Virus record (IMG/VR): IMGVR_UViG_3300013094_003941
Span: 1-22,862 of that record
Length of the DNA: 22,862 nucleotides
Source: a virus
Strand: one strand, 5' to 3'
In this document: positions 13,782 through 21,071 of the stretch, one piece after another
Layout: every line of letters begins with the position of its first letter
Numbering within the stretch: the stretch's first letter is position 1
The notes under the pieces: generated by a model
Database searches by the model: none
What the model was told of the DNA's origin: nothing
Seen by the model: only the letters and a program-made list of their open reading frames with translations
Position numbers and translations under genes: made by a program

Positions 13782-14233
13782 TCGGGATTTGCTATGCCAA
13801 ATATTCTATCTTCATTTAAAAATACAATATGTCTTAAATTATTTATATTACTCGCTTTCAATCCGAACGTACTTGGAAATATAATATGTTGACCTGGTTT
13901 AACCTTAGCGCGTGGACCAGCAAGCAACACTTTAGCTACACGCCATGCTTGGTTAACAGCATTAATAGGTACCCACAAATCGCCTCTTTTTATCATTGTA
14001 CCATCTTCATTAATGTCTACATACTGACACATAAGAATATCATCTAATACAGCTGTTAACTTCCAGCCCTGTAAATTAAGTTCACTACTAGTATATTCTT
14101 CAAGACGTACTAATCCTTTAGTTAAATTAGTATCTATTGCTTCATTTGTTTCTAGTATTTTATCCTTTTCTTTATCAGTTACCTTTAAATTGTTTACTGC
14201 TCTTTCGAATTTTGCTTGTTTATTGTTTGCCAT
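13778..14233 (-). CDS. 31: GroES/gp31-like co-chaperonin
   Basis: Residues about 57-151 follow the GroES (Cpn10) fold: first strand WKLTAVLDDILMCQYVDI, a loop with GDLWVPINAVNQ, then AWRVAKVLLAGPRAKVKPGQ, HIIFPSTFG, and a final HIVFLNEDRIFGIANPE equal to the GroES ending in which the last strands close the barrel. The first 55 residues are a helical, charged extension not seen in GroES. T4 gp31 caps GroEL so that it can fold the large gp23 capsid protein. The same task would suit this phage, whose gp23 lies in the window. It precedes the 127-aa gene with a 4-nt overlap. The sequence differs enough from E. coli GroES that the mobile loop cannot be aligned with certainty. Confidence 0.88.
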   Translation of the reverse strand: MANNKQAKFERAVNNLKVTDKEKDKILETNEAIDTNLTKGLVRLEEYTSSELNLQGWKLTAVLDDILMCQYVDINEDGTMIKRGDLWVPINAVNQAWRVAKVLLAGPRAKVKPGQHIIFPSTFGLKASNINNLRHIVFLNEDRIFGIANPE

Positions 14234-14277
14234 AATGTTATATAGTAATAATTTACTTAAAATTTGTTTATTTCAAC

Positions 14278-14877
14278 TTATGTAGTAAAATCAAAATTTA
14301 CAATACAACGTATATTTTTAGTTGGATCAGAGCTTGCATGGTACCTTTCGCCATTAAAAATTACAACCCGTCCTTTTTTAGGGGTAACACGGTTTAGTAC
14401 TTCAAACTTTGTATCTTTATATTTTTCCATATCTACATCTTTTAATGTTTTATCGAAAAAAAACGTATCTCCATCTGTATCGTTTACATAATATAAACAT
14501 ACCATATGAGGAGTGTGTAAATCAACATGTGGGTTATTATATTTTTGTGGGGTAGATTTAATTAAAGGAAAACTTATAAAACTACGCACATTCAATACTT
14601 CTTTTGGTGTAATGTTAATTTTTTTACAGCTTTTAAACAGTATTTTAATAACATTATCTAAAACTTCCTGGTACAATACATTTTTACTTGGGTTAAAAAT
14701 CTGCAACATAATAGCTGGTGTATACTTTGTTATAAGCCTTTTTTTATTATGTGTAGTAGGGTACGTAATGTCGTCTAGAAATTTCCAGCATATTTTAGTA
14801 TTAACTGTTAAGTAATTTTCAATATAATCTTGCTCTTCTATAGTTAGGAAATCATCAAATATATAAAAATCATTCAT
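14278..14877 (-). CDS. 2-oxoglutarate/Fe(II)-dependent oxygenase (prolyl-4-hydroxylase type)
   Basis: The 199-aa product carries the full iron and co-substrate set of the 2OG-Fe(II) family: His117 and Asp119 in NNPHVDLHTPHM, distal His180 in RYHASSD, and Arg190 (NIRCIVNFDF) for 2-oxoglutarate. GRVVIFNGERYHAS at 169-182 is typical of the P4H-like subfamily. It could hydroxylate protein residues, a nucleobase or another small substrate; the sequence does not tell which. Similar oxygenases are common in T4-like phages of open water. The ATG lies inside the end of the gp62 gene, and it has the best Shine-Dalgarno match in the window (AAGGGAG). Confidence 0.88.
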   Translation of the reverse strand: MNDFYIFDDFLTIEEQDYIENYLTVNTKICWKFLDDITYPTTHNKKRLITKYTPAIMLQIFNPSKNVLYQEVLDNVIKILFKSCKKINITPKEVLNVRSFISFPLIKSTPQKYNNPHVDLHTPHMVCLYYVNDTDGDTFFFDKTLKDVDMEKYKDTKFEVLNRVTPKKGRVVIFNGERYHASSDPTKNIRCIVNFDFTT

Positions 14878-15265
14878 TATTTTTATCTCCCTTAGGTAAT
14901 TTTAAATTAAATTGTTCCATATACTGATTTAGCTCTCTGCTTGATATTTCAAGAGATGTTGCGATTTTTAATACTGTTTCTTTGTCTTTACTGTTTTTAT
15001 TATCTTCTTTTTTCTTTTTTATATAGTTTACTCTCGAAAATTTATATTGTGGCAAGATACCATAAAGATATTTAAACCAGTGTTCTTTATCATTTAAAGA
15101 AGACCAAACCCGGTTACTTGTATTATTTACAAACGTTGCTGCTTCTGATGAATGCATAGAACACCAACGCTGAACCATATAAGGTTGAAACTCCGGATCT
15201 TCTTGTACGTTAGAAGAGTCCGGAGTCTTAGTTTTAAATAATATCTTATTTAAATAAGCAAACAT
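14870..15265 (-). CDS. 62: Clamp-loader small subunit gp62
   Basis: This subunit, with gp44, loads the sliding clamp onto DNA at the replication fork. The 131-aa product matches the N-terminal half of the T4 gp62 pattern: PYMVQRWCSMHSSEAATFVN, the spacer, LNDKEHWFKYLYGILPQ, and the following RFSR-like basic tail (KFSRVNYIKKKKED). T4 gp62 is 187 aa, so the second half is shorter or missing. The C-terminal residues form another helix with EISSRELNQYMEQFNL. The ATG overlaps the stop of the DUF366 gene by one base (TAATG), so translation is probably coupled. gp44 is not in the window. Confidence 0.82.
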   Translation of the reverse strand: MFAYLNKILFKTKTPDSSNVQEDPEFQPYMVQRWCSMHSSEAATFVNNTSNRVWSSLNDKEHWFKYLYGILPQYKFSRVNYIKKKKEDNKNSKDKETVLKIATSLEISSRELNQYMEQFNLKLPKGDKNNE

Positions 15266-15846
15266 TAAACAATTACTTTAGTAGTAGCTACAAAAATATT
15301 GTCTACCATAGAATAAAACGTATCAATAACATCATTCTGGAACTTTGTAGCTTGTTCAGGTGTTAAGTTAGTACTAAATGCAAATGCAGGTGCGTTCTTA
15401 CCAGCCGTAATGTTTACTCCTGTATGTCCAATGGCTATGTTTTCTTTAGAATATGTAATACTAACTGAAGCCTTACCTTTAGTTTGATGCACCCCACCTT
15501 GATTGTGTTCAGCGTGTATCATAATATCATCGCCCTTCATTTCGATGGGTTTGTTAATAGTTTTATGTAATATATTAGCAATTGCTGTATTAAATAGGCG
15601 CTGAAAACATACTGCACCAAATGGGTCTAGATTAGGAATTTCCCAACAAAAATTTACCATAGAATCACTATAGATATAGTCTTTCTCTAGAGAGTCTTCT
15701 AAATCAATAAGATTAATAGTTACTTCTACTGGGGCCACGAAAGAAACGATATTACCAATCGGTAGTACTTTATCTCTAAAGTACTTATAAGCAAAACGCT
15801 TGTGAATAAAATCGCCGTTATATATTTTCTGGTCTGTAATGATCAT
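15265..15846 (-). CDS. DUF366 family protein, possible partner of the queC-gat pair
   Basis: The 193-aa product follows the DUF366 (PF04017) pattern known from archaea and bacteria: MIITDQKIYNGDFIHKRFAY, the DLEDSLEKDYIYSDSM segment at about 48-63, the RLFNTAIANIL helix, GDDIMIH at about 104-110, and ASVSITYSKENIAIGHTGVN followed by AGKNAP. The biochemical function of the family is not known to me. Its location three genes downstream of queC and gat, on the same strand, makes a role in 7-deazaguanine metabolism a reasonable hypothesis, not an established fact. The start lies in an A/T-rich leader with no Shine-Dalgarno sequence. The stop overlaps the gp62 ATG. Confidence 0.72.
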   Translation of the reverse strand: MIITDQKIYNGDFIHKRFAYKYFRDKVLPIGNIVSFVAPVEVTINLIDLEDSLEKDYIYSDSMVNFCWEIPNLDPFGAVCFQRLFNTAIANILHKTINKPIEMKGDDIMIHAEHNQGGVHQTKGKASVSITYSKENIAIGHTGVNITAGKNAPAFAFSTNLTPEQATKFQNDVIDTFYSMVDNIFVATTKVIV

Positions 15847-15867
15847 AGTATTATGTTATTATAAATT

Positions 15868-16551
15868 TTAATATTCTCCACGGTTAAATTTATTTCTAAA
15901 CCAATCTTGTCCAGCTAACCATTCTTTTGTGTAAGTTCTTAATCCTGGAGATGCATGTATAGCATCAATATTATATGTGCCGAGTTTTAATTTAGCTTTA
16001 TTACATGTTAAACTAAAATCAATGTCATAAAAATGATATTTTGCGTCGCATGTTTCGTCAAACTTAACACCAGCGTTAAATATTTTTTTAGGGTTAAATG
16101 CAAGAAATAAACCATCTAATAGCAAAACTCTACCAGTTTTACCGAAGTGAGTTTTAAATGTTCTTTTATCCATATGATGACCTACCGTACCACTGTGAGT
16201 TTCTTTAGGGCACATAATATGCCATAAACATGGCTCTCTCACAACTGCATTACTTCCACCAGCTAAACCTACTACATTATATTTTTCAAGCGCTTGGTGA
16301 AGTTTATCTATCCAATTTTTATCAGTAATAACTACATCATCATGCATTAAAACAAGTATACAATCTTCATCTTTTTTATTGTTTAATAATCTATTGTATA
16401 CTTTTGCTATACTTTCTTTATTAGAGAAGTGAGGAAAAATATCTGTTACTTTATCTAGTTGAGCACTATTATAAACATTATACTCCCCTAAGCGTTTTTG
16501 TATATCTTGTGTAGATGCATCAGGAGAACAGAAACCAATATAAACGTTCAT
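15868..16551 (-). CDS. Glycosyltransferase of the GT2/StrF-like type
   Basis: The 227-aa product looks like a short GT-A glycosyltransferase (StrF-like, Glyco_tranf_2_5 type). MNVYIGFCSPD starts the fold, LVLMHDDVVI at 66-75 supplies the acidic metal-binding cluster, GLAGGSNAV follows, then LLLDGLFLAFN at 143-153 and YDIDFSL at 175-181 with the late IHASPG. It has no signal peptide or membrane segment. It is separate from the plus-strand glycosyltransferase cassette and lies between an 87-aa unknown and DUF366. Its ATG overlaps the previous stop (TAATG), so it is co-translated with the 87-aa gene. Acceptor unknown. Confidence 0.75.
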   Translation of the reverse strand: MNVYIGFCSPDASTQDIQKRLGEYNVYNSAQLDKVTDIFPHFSNKESIAKVYNRLLNNKKDEDCILVLMHDDVVITDKNWIDKLHQALEKYNVVGLAGGSNAVVREPCLWHIMCPKETHSGTVGHHMDKRTFKTHFGKTGRVLLLDGLFLAFNPKKIFNAGVKFDETCDAKYHFYDIDFSLTCNKAKLKLGTYNIDAIHASPGLRTYTKEWLAGQDWFRNKFNRGEY

Positions 16552-16814
16552 TAGTCAATAGTAAAATGTTCACGTGGTATGTTAGGGAAGTTTTCAGCTA
16601 ACATCTTAATCGTCTTATCATCATCGTAAGGGCCTTCATCAAAGAAGTATATATTATCGAGTTTAATGTCTTTATCGTTTAATTTATTAGCTAATTCCAA
16701 TATTACATGTTTATGTTTATTGGTCCATTCAGCACATACATCAACAGATGCACTAAATAATAATGCCTCAATTAATAATTGCTTTTCTTCTATAGTTAAC
16801 TGTATGCCCTTCAT
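16551..16814 (-). CDS. Small acidic protein of unknown function (87 aa)
   Basis: I do not recognise a family. The 87-aa product has an N-terminal helix (QLTIEEKQLLIEALLFSA), a second helix near HVILELANKLNDKDI and an acidic middle (FFDEGPYDDDKTIKM). It has no membrane segment. The stop codon shares bases with the next ATG (TAATG), tying it to the glycosyltransferase. It might be a small regulator or adaptor; nothing proves it. Confidence 0.65.
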   Translation of the reverse strand: MKGIQLTIEEKQLLIEALLFSASVDVCAEWTNKHKHVILELANKLNDKDIKLDNIYFFDEGPYDDDKTIKMLAENFPNIPREHFTID

Positions 16815-16851
16815 GTGTATACAGTATAAGATATATTAATAATAAATCTAC

Positions 16852-17220
16852 TTATTTTCCGAAAAAATGTACTGCAAGGTCTGTTAAGCTGCCGATTAAT
16901 GCAACCCATATAGCCGTCTGTAGATGCCAGTGTAGTTTCTGTTTTTCATTATGTTTAATTGCACAATTATTAAGCGTATTGTGTAGTTCTTCATAATGAG
17001 CTAACAGTAAATCCCTATTTTCATTAAATCTACCATCTATTTCTGCTCTTAAATGAGACATATCGTTCTGTAGAGTTGCAACTTGTTGCATTATACTCGG
17101 ATGTCCATTACCATCTCTAACAATCTTACTAATATTATGTAAATCTTCTTTTACGTTTACAATATCTCTGTTAATATAATCAATAGCGGTGTTTCTTTCA
17201 GGTGTTGTTCTTCTAGGCAT
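16852..17220 (-). CDS. Coiled-coil protein with a C-terminal membrane segment (122 aa)
   Basis: The product has a long coiled-coil-like helix from about residue 10 to 90 with heptad spacing (DIVNVKEDLHNISKIV, later QVATLQNDMSHLRAEIDGRF). A single hydrophobic segment follows near the C-terminus (TAIWVALIGSLTDLAVHFF, residues 102-120), with only two residues after it. This layout resembles XhlA- or spanin-like membrane-anchored helpers and some holins with a single membrane pass. No lysis genes are visible beside it, so a lysis role is only a suggestion. It follows gat with eight bases between stop and start; the box CTAAATA in that gap may be a late promoter, though it overlaps the gat stop codon. 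Confidence 0.65.
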   Translation of the reverse strand: MPRRTTPERNTAIDYINRDIVNVKEDLHNISKIVRDGNGHPSIMQQVATLQNDMSHLRAEIDGRFNENRDLLLAHYEELHNTLNNCAIKHNEKQKLHWHLQTAIWVALIGSLTDLAVHFFGK

Positions 17221-17228
17221 GCATATAT

Positions 17229-17867
17229 TTAGAATACAAAATACGGGGAATTGTATTTAAATTCTGCCACTGGTACTATACAATTATAATTGTTTATATC
17301 ATATATAGTGCCTTGCTTTAATGAAGTACTTCCCTCAAATTCAGTAGATGAAAAATCTCCATTGTCTACATTAGCAAACAACGTACTCGCATTACGTGCT
17401 ATATAAGTTTTTCTTTGTTTAATACTATACATCCATACAGCAAACGTGCCTTTAAGTTCTTCTAAAGCACTAGTAATTGTAGGTTTAATTTCAAGTAAAC
17501 GTGGTATAATACAACTATCCGTTTTACCTGTAAAGTTCTCTCCTGAAAAATATACTTCACAAAGTTCTTTAAAATTACTAATAATACCGTTATGAGACAC
17601 TATCCAATCTCCATAAAAGAAAGGATGATTGTTATTAATATCATAACTCGTGGTCTCAACAGTTGGTCCGCGAGAATGATAGAGGTAATATAGAGCTGGT
17701 TTATCGCAAACTGGTTCACTAAATTGACCTGATCGTTTATATGTAAGCCAGAATTGACTCTTTTCTTCAATAGCTATAGCGCCGGAACTATAGAACCCTC
17801 TATTTAAGTTACTTTGATATAACTTAAACGCTTTTTCTTTATTATTAGATCCTGCTATACCGCACAT
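17229..17867 (-). CDS. Class II glutamine amidotransferase domain protein (Gat), partner of QueC
   Basis: The 212-aa protein is a stand-alone Ntn-type glutaminase domain. The catalytic Cys2 follows the start Met (MCGIAGSN). Further family features are HSRGPT at about 64-69, the NHPFFYGDWIVSHNGIISNF segment at 79-98 and KTDSCIIPRLLE with the conserved Asp-Ser. Such domains hydrolyse glutamine and pass ammonia to a synthetase partner. The ATG lies three bases after the queC stop (TAA TAT ATG), so the two are co-translated. In some archaea and phages Gat is fused to a QueC-like domain and makes archaeosine or its DNA form from preQ0. Here the same pair appears as two genes. The family is secure; the pathway is inference. 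Confidence 0.85.
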   Translation of the reverse strand: MCGIAGSNNKEKAFKLYQSNLNRGFYSSGAIAIEEKSQFWLTYKRSGQFSEPVCDKPALYYLYHSRGPTVETTSYDINNNHPFFYGDWIVSHNGIISNFKELCEVYFSGENFTGKTDSCIIPRLLEIKPTITSALEELKGTFAVWMYSIKQRKTYIARNASTLFANVDNGDFSSTEFEGSTSLKQGTIYDINNYNCIVPVAEFKYNSPYFVF

Positions 17868-17870
17868 ATA

Positions 17871-18590
17871 TTAAAGGTAAGTTAATTCTTTACAGTTGTA
17901 TTGCGACCAAGGGATGTTCTTGGAGTATTTAATAGGATCAATAGCTTTATTATCAATAAAGCCTTTAATACGAGCTGCACAAGATACACACTCTCCGCAA
18001 GCCGGGTCAGTACCTTCATAACAAGTATGTGTTTGTCTAAAGTCTACTTGTAAGTTAATACCTTTCTCAATAACTTCTTTCTTTGAGTTAAACATAAACG
18101 GTGCATTTACCTTAACTGCAAACTTGCGGTTAAGACCGTATATGTTGTTTACTTTCTCTAAAAACATTGAAGTACAATCCCAATAACCACTAAAGTCATC
18201 TGTTTCTACAGCCCCGTAAAACAGATCTTCAGTACCTATACTTTCAGCCCAACCAGCAGCAGTAGTCAAAAGTAATAAATTCCTAAAAGGTACATAACTT
18301 AAAGGTTGAGCATTTCCAATATCTTCTCTAGCTTTAGGTATCTTTAGATTAGTATTAGTCAAAGCAGACATAGTAGATATATCCCTAAAGAAATCCATAT
18401 TAATAATCTTATGCTCTTTTACATTACAAGCATTAGCTTGAAACTTAGCACATTCAACTTCTCGAATAATCCGCTGGCCATAATTAAATGTAATTGCATA
18501 AATCTCATTGTAATTAAGGGTTTTAGCTACATGGTGTAGTAATACAGTACTATCCATTCCGCCTGATAATATAACAAGTGCTTTAGACAT
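17871..18590 (-). CDS. queC: 7-cyano-7-deazaguanine (preQ0) synthase QueC
   Basis: QueC converts 7-carboxy-7-deazaguanine and ammonia to preQ0 with ATP. The 239-aa product carries the PP-loop motif LSGGMDSTVLL at residues 8-18, the internal ITFNYGQR segment, and the zinc site of four cysteines at 190, 198, 201 and 204 (CYEG, then ACGECVSCAARIKGF). The central VPFRNLLLLTTAAGWAES is also typical. Length equals that of bacterial QueC (about 230 aa). Gat follows immediately. FolE, QueD, QueE and the base-exchange enzyme DpdA are not in the window; they may be elsewhere in the genome or supplied by the host. The gene is divergent from the plus-strand gene at 18650 across 59 bases. Confidence 0.94.
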   Translation of the reverse strand: MSKALVILSGGMDSTVLLHHVAKTLNYNEIYAITFNYGQRIIREVECAKFQANACNVKEHKIINMDFFRDISTMSALTNTNLKIPKAREDIGNAQPLSYVPFRNLLLLTTAAGWAESIGTEDLFYGAVETDDFSGYWDCTSMFLEKVNNIYGLNRKFAVKVNAPFMFNSKKEVIEKGINLQVDFRQTHTCYEGTDPACGECVSCAARIKGFIDNKAIDPIKYSKNIPWSQYNCKELTYL

Positions 18591-18649
18591 AAGAGTATTT
18601 TAATGTGTTTTTATAGAAATTCAAATAGATTTGCTAAGTATTATTAACT

Positions 18650-19378
18650 ATGTCAAAGTTTGCAAATACATTTTTAAAAACGTTAAACGAAGAAAACGAA
18701 ACCAAGTTCATAAAAGCAGTAGCAGACGCTGCTGAAAAAGGAAAGAAAACAGCTACTATTGACGGTAAGACTGTACCTGTTAAGATGTCAAAAAAGACAG
18801 CTGATAAAATTGAAGGTAAAAAAGCTGTTACAGAAAAAAAATTGACCCCAGGTGAGAAGAAAGAACGTAATAAGATTTTTAAAGGTCTACCTAAAAAGGA
18901 TATTGAAAAAAGATACGGTAAAGATATACGTGGTGCAATTGCAACAAAAGTAGCTATGAAAGAAGCTGTTGGTGATGAACCAACGCCAGCACCAGCTCCA
19001 GAAGCACCAGCAGATGATACAGCTGGAGATGAAGCAGCTTGGAAAGCTTCCTTAGATAAGAATACTAACCCAGATGATTTTAATGTAGATGATAATCCAC
19101 AATTAAAAGTAGATGCTTCAGGGGTTGAAGCAGCTATGAACTGGATTAAGAAACTAGAAGACATGGCTTATTTCGTTAATGATACAGGACCAGAAAGTCT
19201 TAACTCTCAGATCAATCAGCTTGAATTAAAAAATTCAATTCCATTCCGTGGTGTTGTACGTCGTGAAGAAAAACGCATTACTAAGTTAGCTGAAAATCTT
19301 CGCGGTTTAGCTGAAGTATTTAAATCAGTTGTTATTGGTTCTCAAAAGAAAGTCAAAGACGCAACTACAGTACGTTAA
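18650..19378 (+). CDS. Lysine-rich phage protein of unknown function (242 aa)
   Basis: I recognise no characterised family. The N-terminal 90 residues are basic (Lys-rich) and include a segment EKKLTPGEKKERNKIFKGLP and KKDIEKRYGKDIRGAIATKV at about 63-103, a pattern that recurs in T4-like phage proteins of unknown role. Residues 107-128 are a Pro/Ala/Asp-rich linker (PTPAPAPEAPADD), and the C-terminal third is helical with a basic end (SVVIGSQKKVKDATTVR). It may be a DNA-binding or internal head protein, but that is a guess. The gene is alone on the plus strand between queC and thyX and has its own terminator. No Shine-Dalgarno sequence. Confidence 0.8.
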   Translation: MSKFANTFLKTLNEENETKFIKAVADAAEKGKKTATIDGKTVPVKMSKKTADKIEGKKAVTEKKLTPGEKKERNKIFKGLPKKDIEKRYGKDIRGAIATKVAMKEAVGDEPTPAPAPEAPADDTAGDEAAWKASLDKNTNPDDFNVDDNPQLKVDASGVEAAMNWIKKLEDMAYFVNDTGPESLNSQINQLELKNSIPFRGVVRREEKRITKLAENLRGLAEVFKSVVIGSQKKVKDATTVR

Positions 19379-20042
19379 TTTCATTTAAACCCTTAAACGT
19401 CTCTGGAAATTCTTCTTCGAGACGTTTTTTTATGTCTAAAGCTATAAGTCTGTGCTCTTTTTGAGTGCTCTCTTCACACCGTAATTCAAGATAATGAATC
19501 CAACTACGTAATGTACCTGTCATGTAAATAGTAGTTTGTGTATTAAGTGGTAATATCATACGAGCAACCTCTTTAGCTACACCTTCTTTTACTAACTGTT
19601 CATATGTATTTTTAATATGTATCTGTAATTGTTCTATAGTAAATTGTAAATGTTCAGATAATGTAACAGGTTCATCTCCTACCTGTCTATTAGTTTTACC
19701 TTGTTTACGCCATTCAATAGGTTCAAGACTTGTTACTTGAGCATAACGTTGACTAAATTCTTGGAACGTGAACGAACGATGTCTTAGTATTTGAGCTGCA
19801 ATAGCACGAGATGTAGTTATTTGAAAAGTACATGATACATGTTCAAAAGGACTCCAATGTTTATGATTAATAAGATATTTTAACAACTTAGGACCAGTTT
19901 CAGTGTTCATTTGATTAGCAGGGTTACTAACCCGTGCAATATAAACAATAAACTCTTCTGGTGTAAAGTCTTTTACCCACCCACCTGGTGCTGTATCTGT
20001 TAAACGTCTTGGTTGTGTGACTGCTATTAATTTTGTTTGCAT
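19365..20042 (-). CDS. thyX: Flavin-dependent thymidylate synthase ThyX
   Basis: ThyX makes dTMP from dUMP with folate and FAD, supplying thymidine for an AT-rich genome. The 225-aa product carries HWSPFEHVS at 62-70, and the signature RHRSFTFQEFSQRY at 87-100, close to the canonical RHRxxSxxxxSxRY but with Thr92 in the Ser position and Gln in the Asn position. The C-terminal LRSWIHYLELRCEES near 178-192 and the following QKEHR correspond to the dUMP-binding end. The ATG overlaps the primase stop by 16 bases. The 3' end of the gene also carries, on the opposite strand, the terminator of the convergent gene. T4 itself uses thymidylate synthase td rather than ThyX. Confidence 0.94.
   Translation of the reverse strand: MQTKLIAVTQPRRLTDTAPGGWVKDFTPEEFIVYIARVSNPANQMNTETGPKLLKYLINHKHWSPFEHVSCTFQITTSRAIAAQILRHRSFTFQEFSQRYAQVTSLEPIEWRKQGKTNRQVGDEPVTLSEHLQFTIEQLQIHIKNTYEQLVKEGVAKEVARMILPLNTQTTIYMTGTLRSWIHYLELRCEESTQKEHRLIALDIKKRLEEEFPETFKGLNEINVL
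19395..19431 (+). terminator. Intrinsic terminator of the 242-aa gene, inside the thyX coding region
   Basis: The plus strand reads AAACGTCTC, a 15-base loop, GAGACGTTT and then a T-tract. This gives a 9-bp perfect stem with a run of T starting at 19425, 17 bases after the stop of the 242-aa gene. The whole structure lies inside the 3' end of thyX (minus strand), so one sequence both codes for the ThyX C-terminus and stops the convergent transcript. Confidence 0.8.
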
Positions 20043-21052
20043 TTAATCTGTGAAAATTGTAATAAACCTTTCATACCAGTATAGGTATGCTTAATTATAA
20101 ATCCCCATTTAATTTCATCTCTTTTTAAAGATACACATACATCATTTAAATCTTTATAGTCTTTAAGTTCTTTAGGCCATAAAAATACTGATTTACCTTT
20201 ATCAAGTAATTGTTTAGTTACTTTATAAGAAGTACTATCAATCCATTGATTATCTATTACATAAACAATATTATGAAAAGGGAACAATGTAGTAATACGA
20301 TCTAATTGTTCTTCTGTAGGATGTATACCAGCTAATGCTACACTGTTGCGTAAAAACATAGCATCAATAGGGCCTTCTTGTAAGAATATATAGTCTATAT
20401 CAGCACTAACTTTATCTATATTAAAAATACCTTTATCTGAATTAGCTTTGGACAGGTACTTAGCTCTGTCTTCATCTTCTTTATAAAGAGCTCTAGTTTG
20501 ATAAAATTCTACTTTAGCTAATTCGTTTGGACTATAAAAAGGAAACACTACCCTGTTTTTGTGGGTATAATCAGTTAAACTTACCCACAATGCCTTAGGT
20601 TTGTTAACAGCTGTATCTAGACGTCTGTTTTTAATAAAAACTAATGCATCCTTTACTACAGTATTTTCTTTATAAAACTCTACTTGATTAGAATCAAACA
20701 AATTAATACTATCTTCTGGTAAGCTTTTAATGTTTGGTTTTTTTACAAAAGTCGACTGTTTAATGATTTCTTCTGCAGAAGATGTATATTCTCCAGCTTC
20801 TTTTAAGACTTCAGATACAGTCATTCCTGTCTGGTCTTTAATAAAATCTAAAGCATTTTTGCTTACATTACAGTTATGACAGTAAAGATGGTTTTCTTCT
20901 GGGATATAAAAGAAGCGTTTCTTTCTGCCAGCACTTTTACCTTCATGACAATACGGACATTCAGAATTGTAAGTTCCTGTAGTTTTTCTAAAGGATGGTT
21001 TCTTACAATACTGATAAAATATCTGTATAACAAAGTTTGGAGATATTGTCAT
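20027..21052 (-). CDS. 61: DNA primase gp61 (DnaG type)
   Basis: The primase makes RNA primers for the lagging strand and works with the gp41 helicase. I chose the ATG at 21052, giving 341 aa from MTISPNFVIQ; an upstream ATG at 21094 is in frame but would overlap the divergent gp4 gene. The N-terminal zinc ribbon has cysteines at about 32, 35, 58 and 61 (ECPYC, then YCHNC), as in T4 gp61. The Toprim core follows with IFLQEGPIDAMF at 231-242 and VYVIDNQW, aligning well with T4 gp61 (VLEGPIDSLF). The following SVFLWPKELKDYKDLNDV matches the T4 DVND segment. The 3' end overlaps thyX by 16 bases. No Shine-Dalgarno sequence. Confidence 0.92.
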   Translation of the reverse strand: MTISPNFVIQIFYQYCKKPSFRKTTGTYNSECPYCHEGKSAGRKKRFFYIPEENHLYCHNCNVSKNALDFIKDQTGMTVSEVLKEAGEYTSSAEEIIKQSTFVKKPNIKSLPEDSINLFDSNQVEFYKENTVVKDALVFIKNRRLDTAVNKPKALWVSLTDYTHKNRVVFPFYSPNELAKVEFYQTRALYKEDEDRAKYLSKANSDKGIFNIDKVSADIDYIFLQEGPIDAMFLRNSVALAGIHPTEEQLDRITTLFPFHNIVYVIDNQWIDSTSYKVTKQLLDKGKSVFLWPKELKDYKDLNDVCVSLKRDEIKWGFIIKHTYTGMKGLLQFSQIKCKQN

Positions 21053-21071
21053 TGGTAAGTAACTATATAAT

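Noticed and set aside
14513-14815. A plus-strand 100-aa hydrophobic frame that might suggest a membrane protein
   Set aside because: It is antisense to the oxygenase gene, whose metal-binding residues are all in place; hydrophobic antisense frames are expected in AT-rich DNA.
18634-19164. A minus-strand 176-aa Ser/Phe/Ala-rich frame
   Set aside because: It is antisense to the lysine-rich 242-aa gene, which has its own terminator and phage-like segments; the reverse frame looks like complement of Lys/Glu codons.
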